This document shows, piece after piece, positions 63,959 to 64,000 of a stretch of 64,000 nt of DNA. The position numbers and the translations under genes were made by a program. The number at the start of each line of letters is the position of its first letter. Position 1 is the stretch's first letter. The stretch comes from Salipaludibacillus keqinensis (lineage in GTDB: Bacteria > Bacillota > Bacilli > Bacillales > Salisediminibacteriaceae): the NCBI RefSeq assembly GCF_003226325.1, contig NZ_PDOD01000001.1:992001-1056000 (forward strand). Direction: 5' to 3'. The notes under the pieces are model-generated. The model searched no databases, was not told the origin of the DNA, and worked only from the letters and a program-made list of their open reading frames with translations.

Positions 63959-64000
63959 TGATCATGCTATATTAAGAGACGGTCTGAAAACTATTTTTTC
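63936..64000 (+). CDS. Response regulator, 5' part only (cut by window end)
   Basis: GTG at 63936 with AAAGGGG upstream opens the frame IKIMIVDDHAILRDGLKTIF, the classic receiver-domain start with the acidic DD pair of NarL/LuxR-type regulators. The rest lies outside the window. It overlaps the kinase gene, showing translational coupling. Confidence 0.85.
   Translation, partial: MIKIMIVDDHAILRDGLKTIF

Overview
The window looks like chromosomal DNA of a low-G+C Bacillaceae bacterium. Pointers are a ComK-like competence regulator, an AmhX-like amidohydrolase, a bacterial staygreen-family protein, DUF368, GrpB and YdbC/PC4 proteins, strong AGGAGG-type ribosome sites and frequent TTG/GTG starts. 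Much of it is accessory DNA: one-gene units between repeats, a defence island, decayed genes and an IS21-family element. No rRNA, tRNA or CRISPR array was seen.

Layout. (1) 0-9.9 kb: a same-strand row of small unrelated genes (two PPOX flavoproteins, cupin, GrpB, phosphotransferases, alpha/beta hydrolases, tiny membrane proteins, DUF368), separated by related hairpin and half-site repeats; one unit is present twice. (2) 10-13.7 kb: a D-2-hydroxyacid dehydrogenase, a divergent NRAMP-family transporter and comK. (3) 14-26.8 kb: AT-rich and poorly recognised, with orphan or decayed genes, a plasmid-like gene, an HNH nuclease and two GC-rich, hairpin-dense blocks that look like structured RNAs (about 17.71-17.91 and 23.95-24.62 kb). 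(4) 26.9-46.4 kb: a defence island bounded by two 45-nt direct repeats. It holds a serine recombinase overlapping a complete type I hsdMSR operon, a YdbC-like protein, an integrase remnant, two intact cytosine-5 methyltransferases, and an 810-aa protein fusing a methyltransferase-like domain that lacks the catalytic cysteine to a DUF3883-like PD-(D/E)XK domain. A broken IS21 element, a helicase remnant and two unknown genes follow. (5) 46.6-54 kb: HIT protein plus PLD-helicase, an EVE-like remnant, McrBC and a GIY-YIG protein. (6) 54-64 kb: amidohydrolase, Ltp-type lipoprotein, coiled-coil protein, oligopeptide/glutathione-type binding protein, staygreen protein, DUF3895 protein, NUDIX hydrolase and a two-component system cut by the window end. 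Several genes here are bracketed by inverted copies of a GGGACGGTTCT repeat, which also writes the same C-terminal tail onto three unrelated proteins.

How parts may work together: HsdR, HsdM and HsdS form a classical type I system. The two active C5 methyltransferases probably protect the two strands of a site that the catalytically dead methyltransferase-nuclease recognises and cuts; this is the most novel system here. McrBC adds modified-DNA restriction and must tolerate the self-methylation. All calls come from reading the sequence; no database search was possible.
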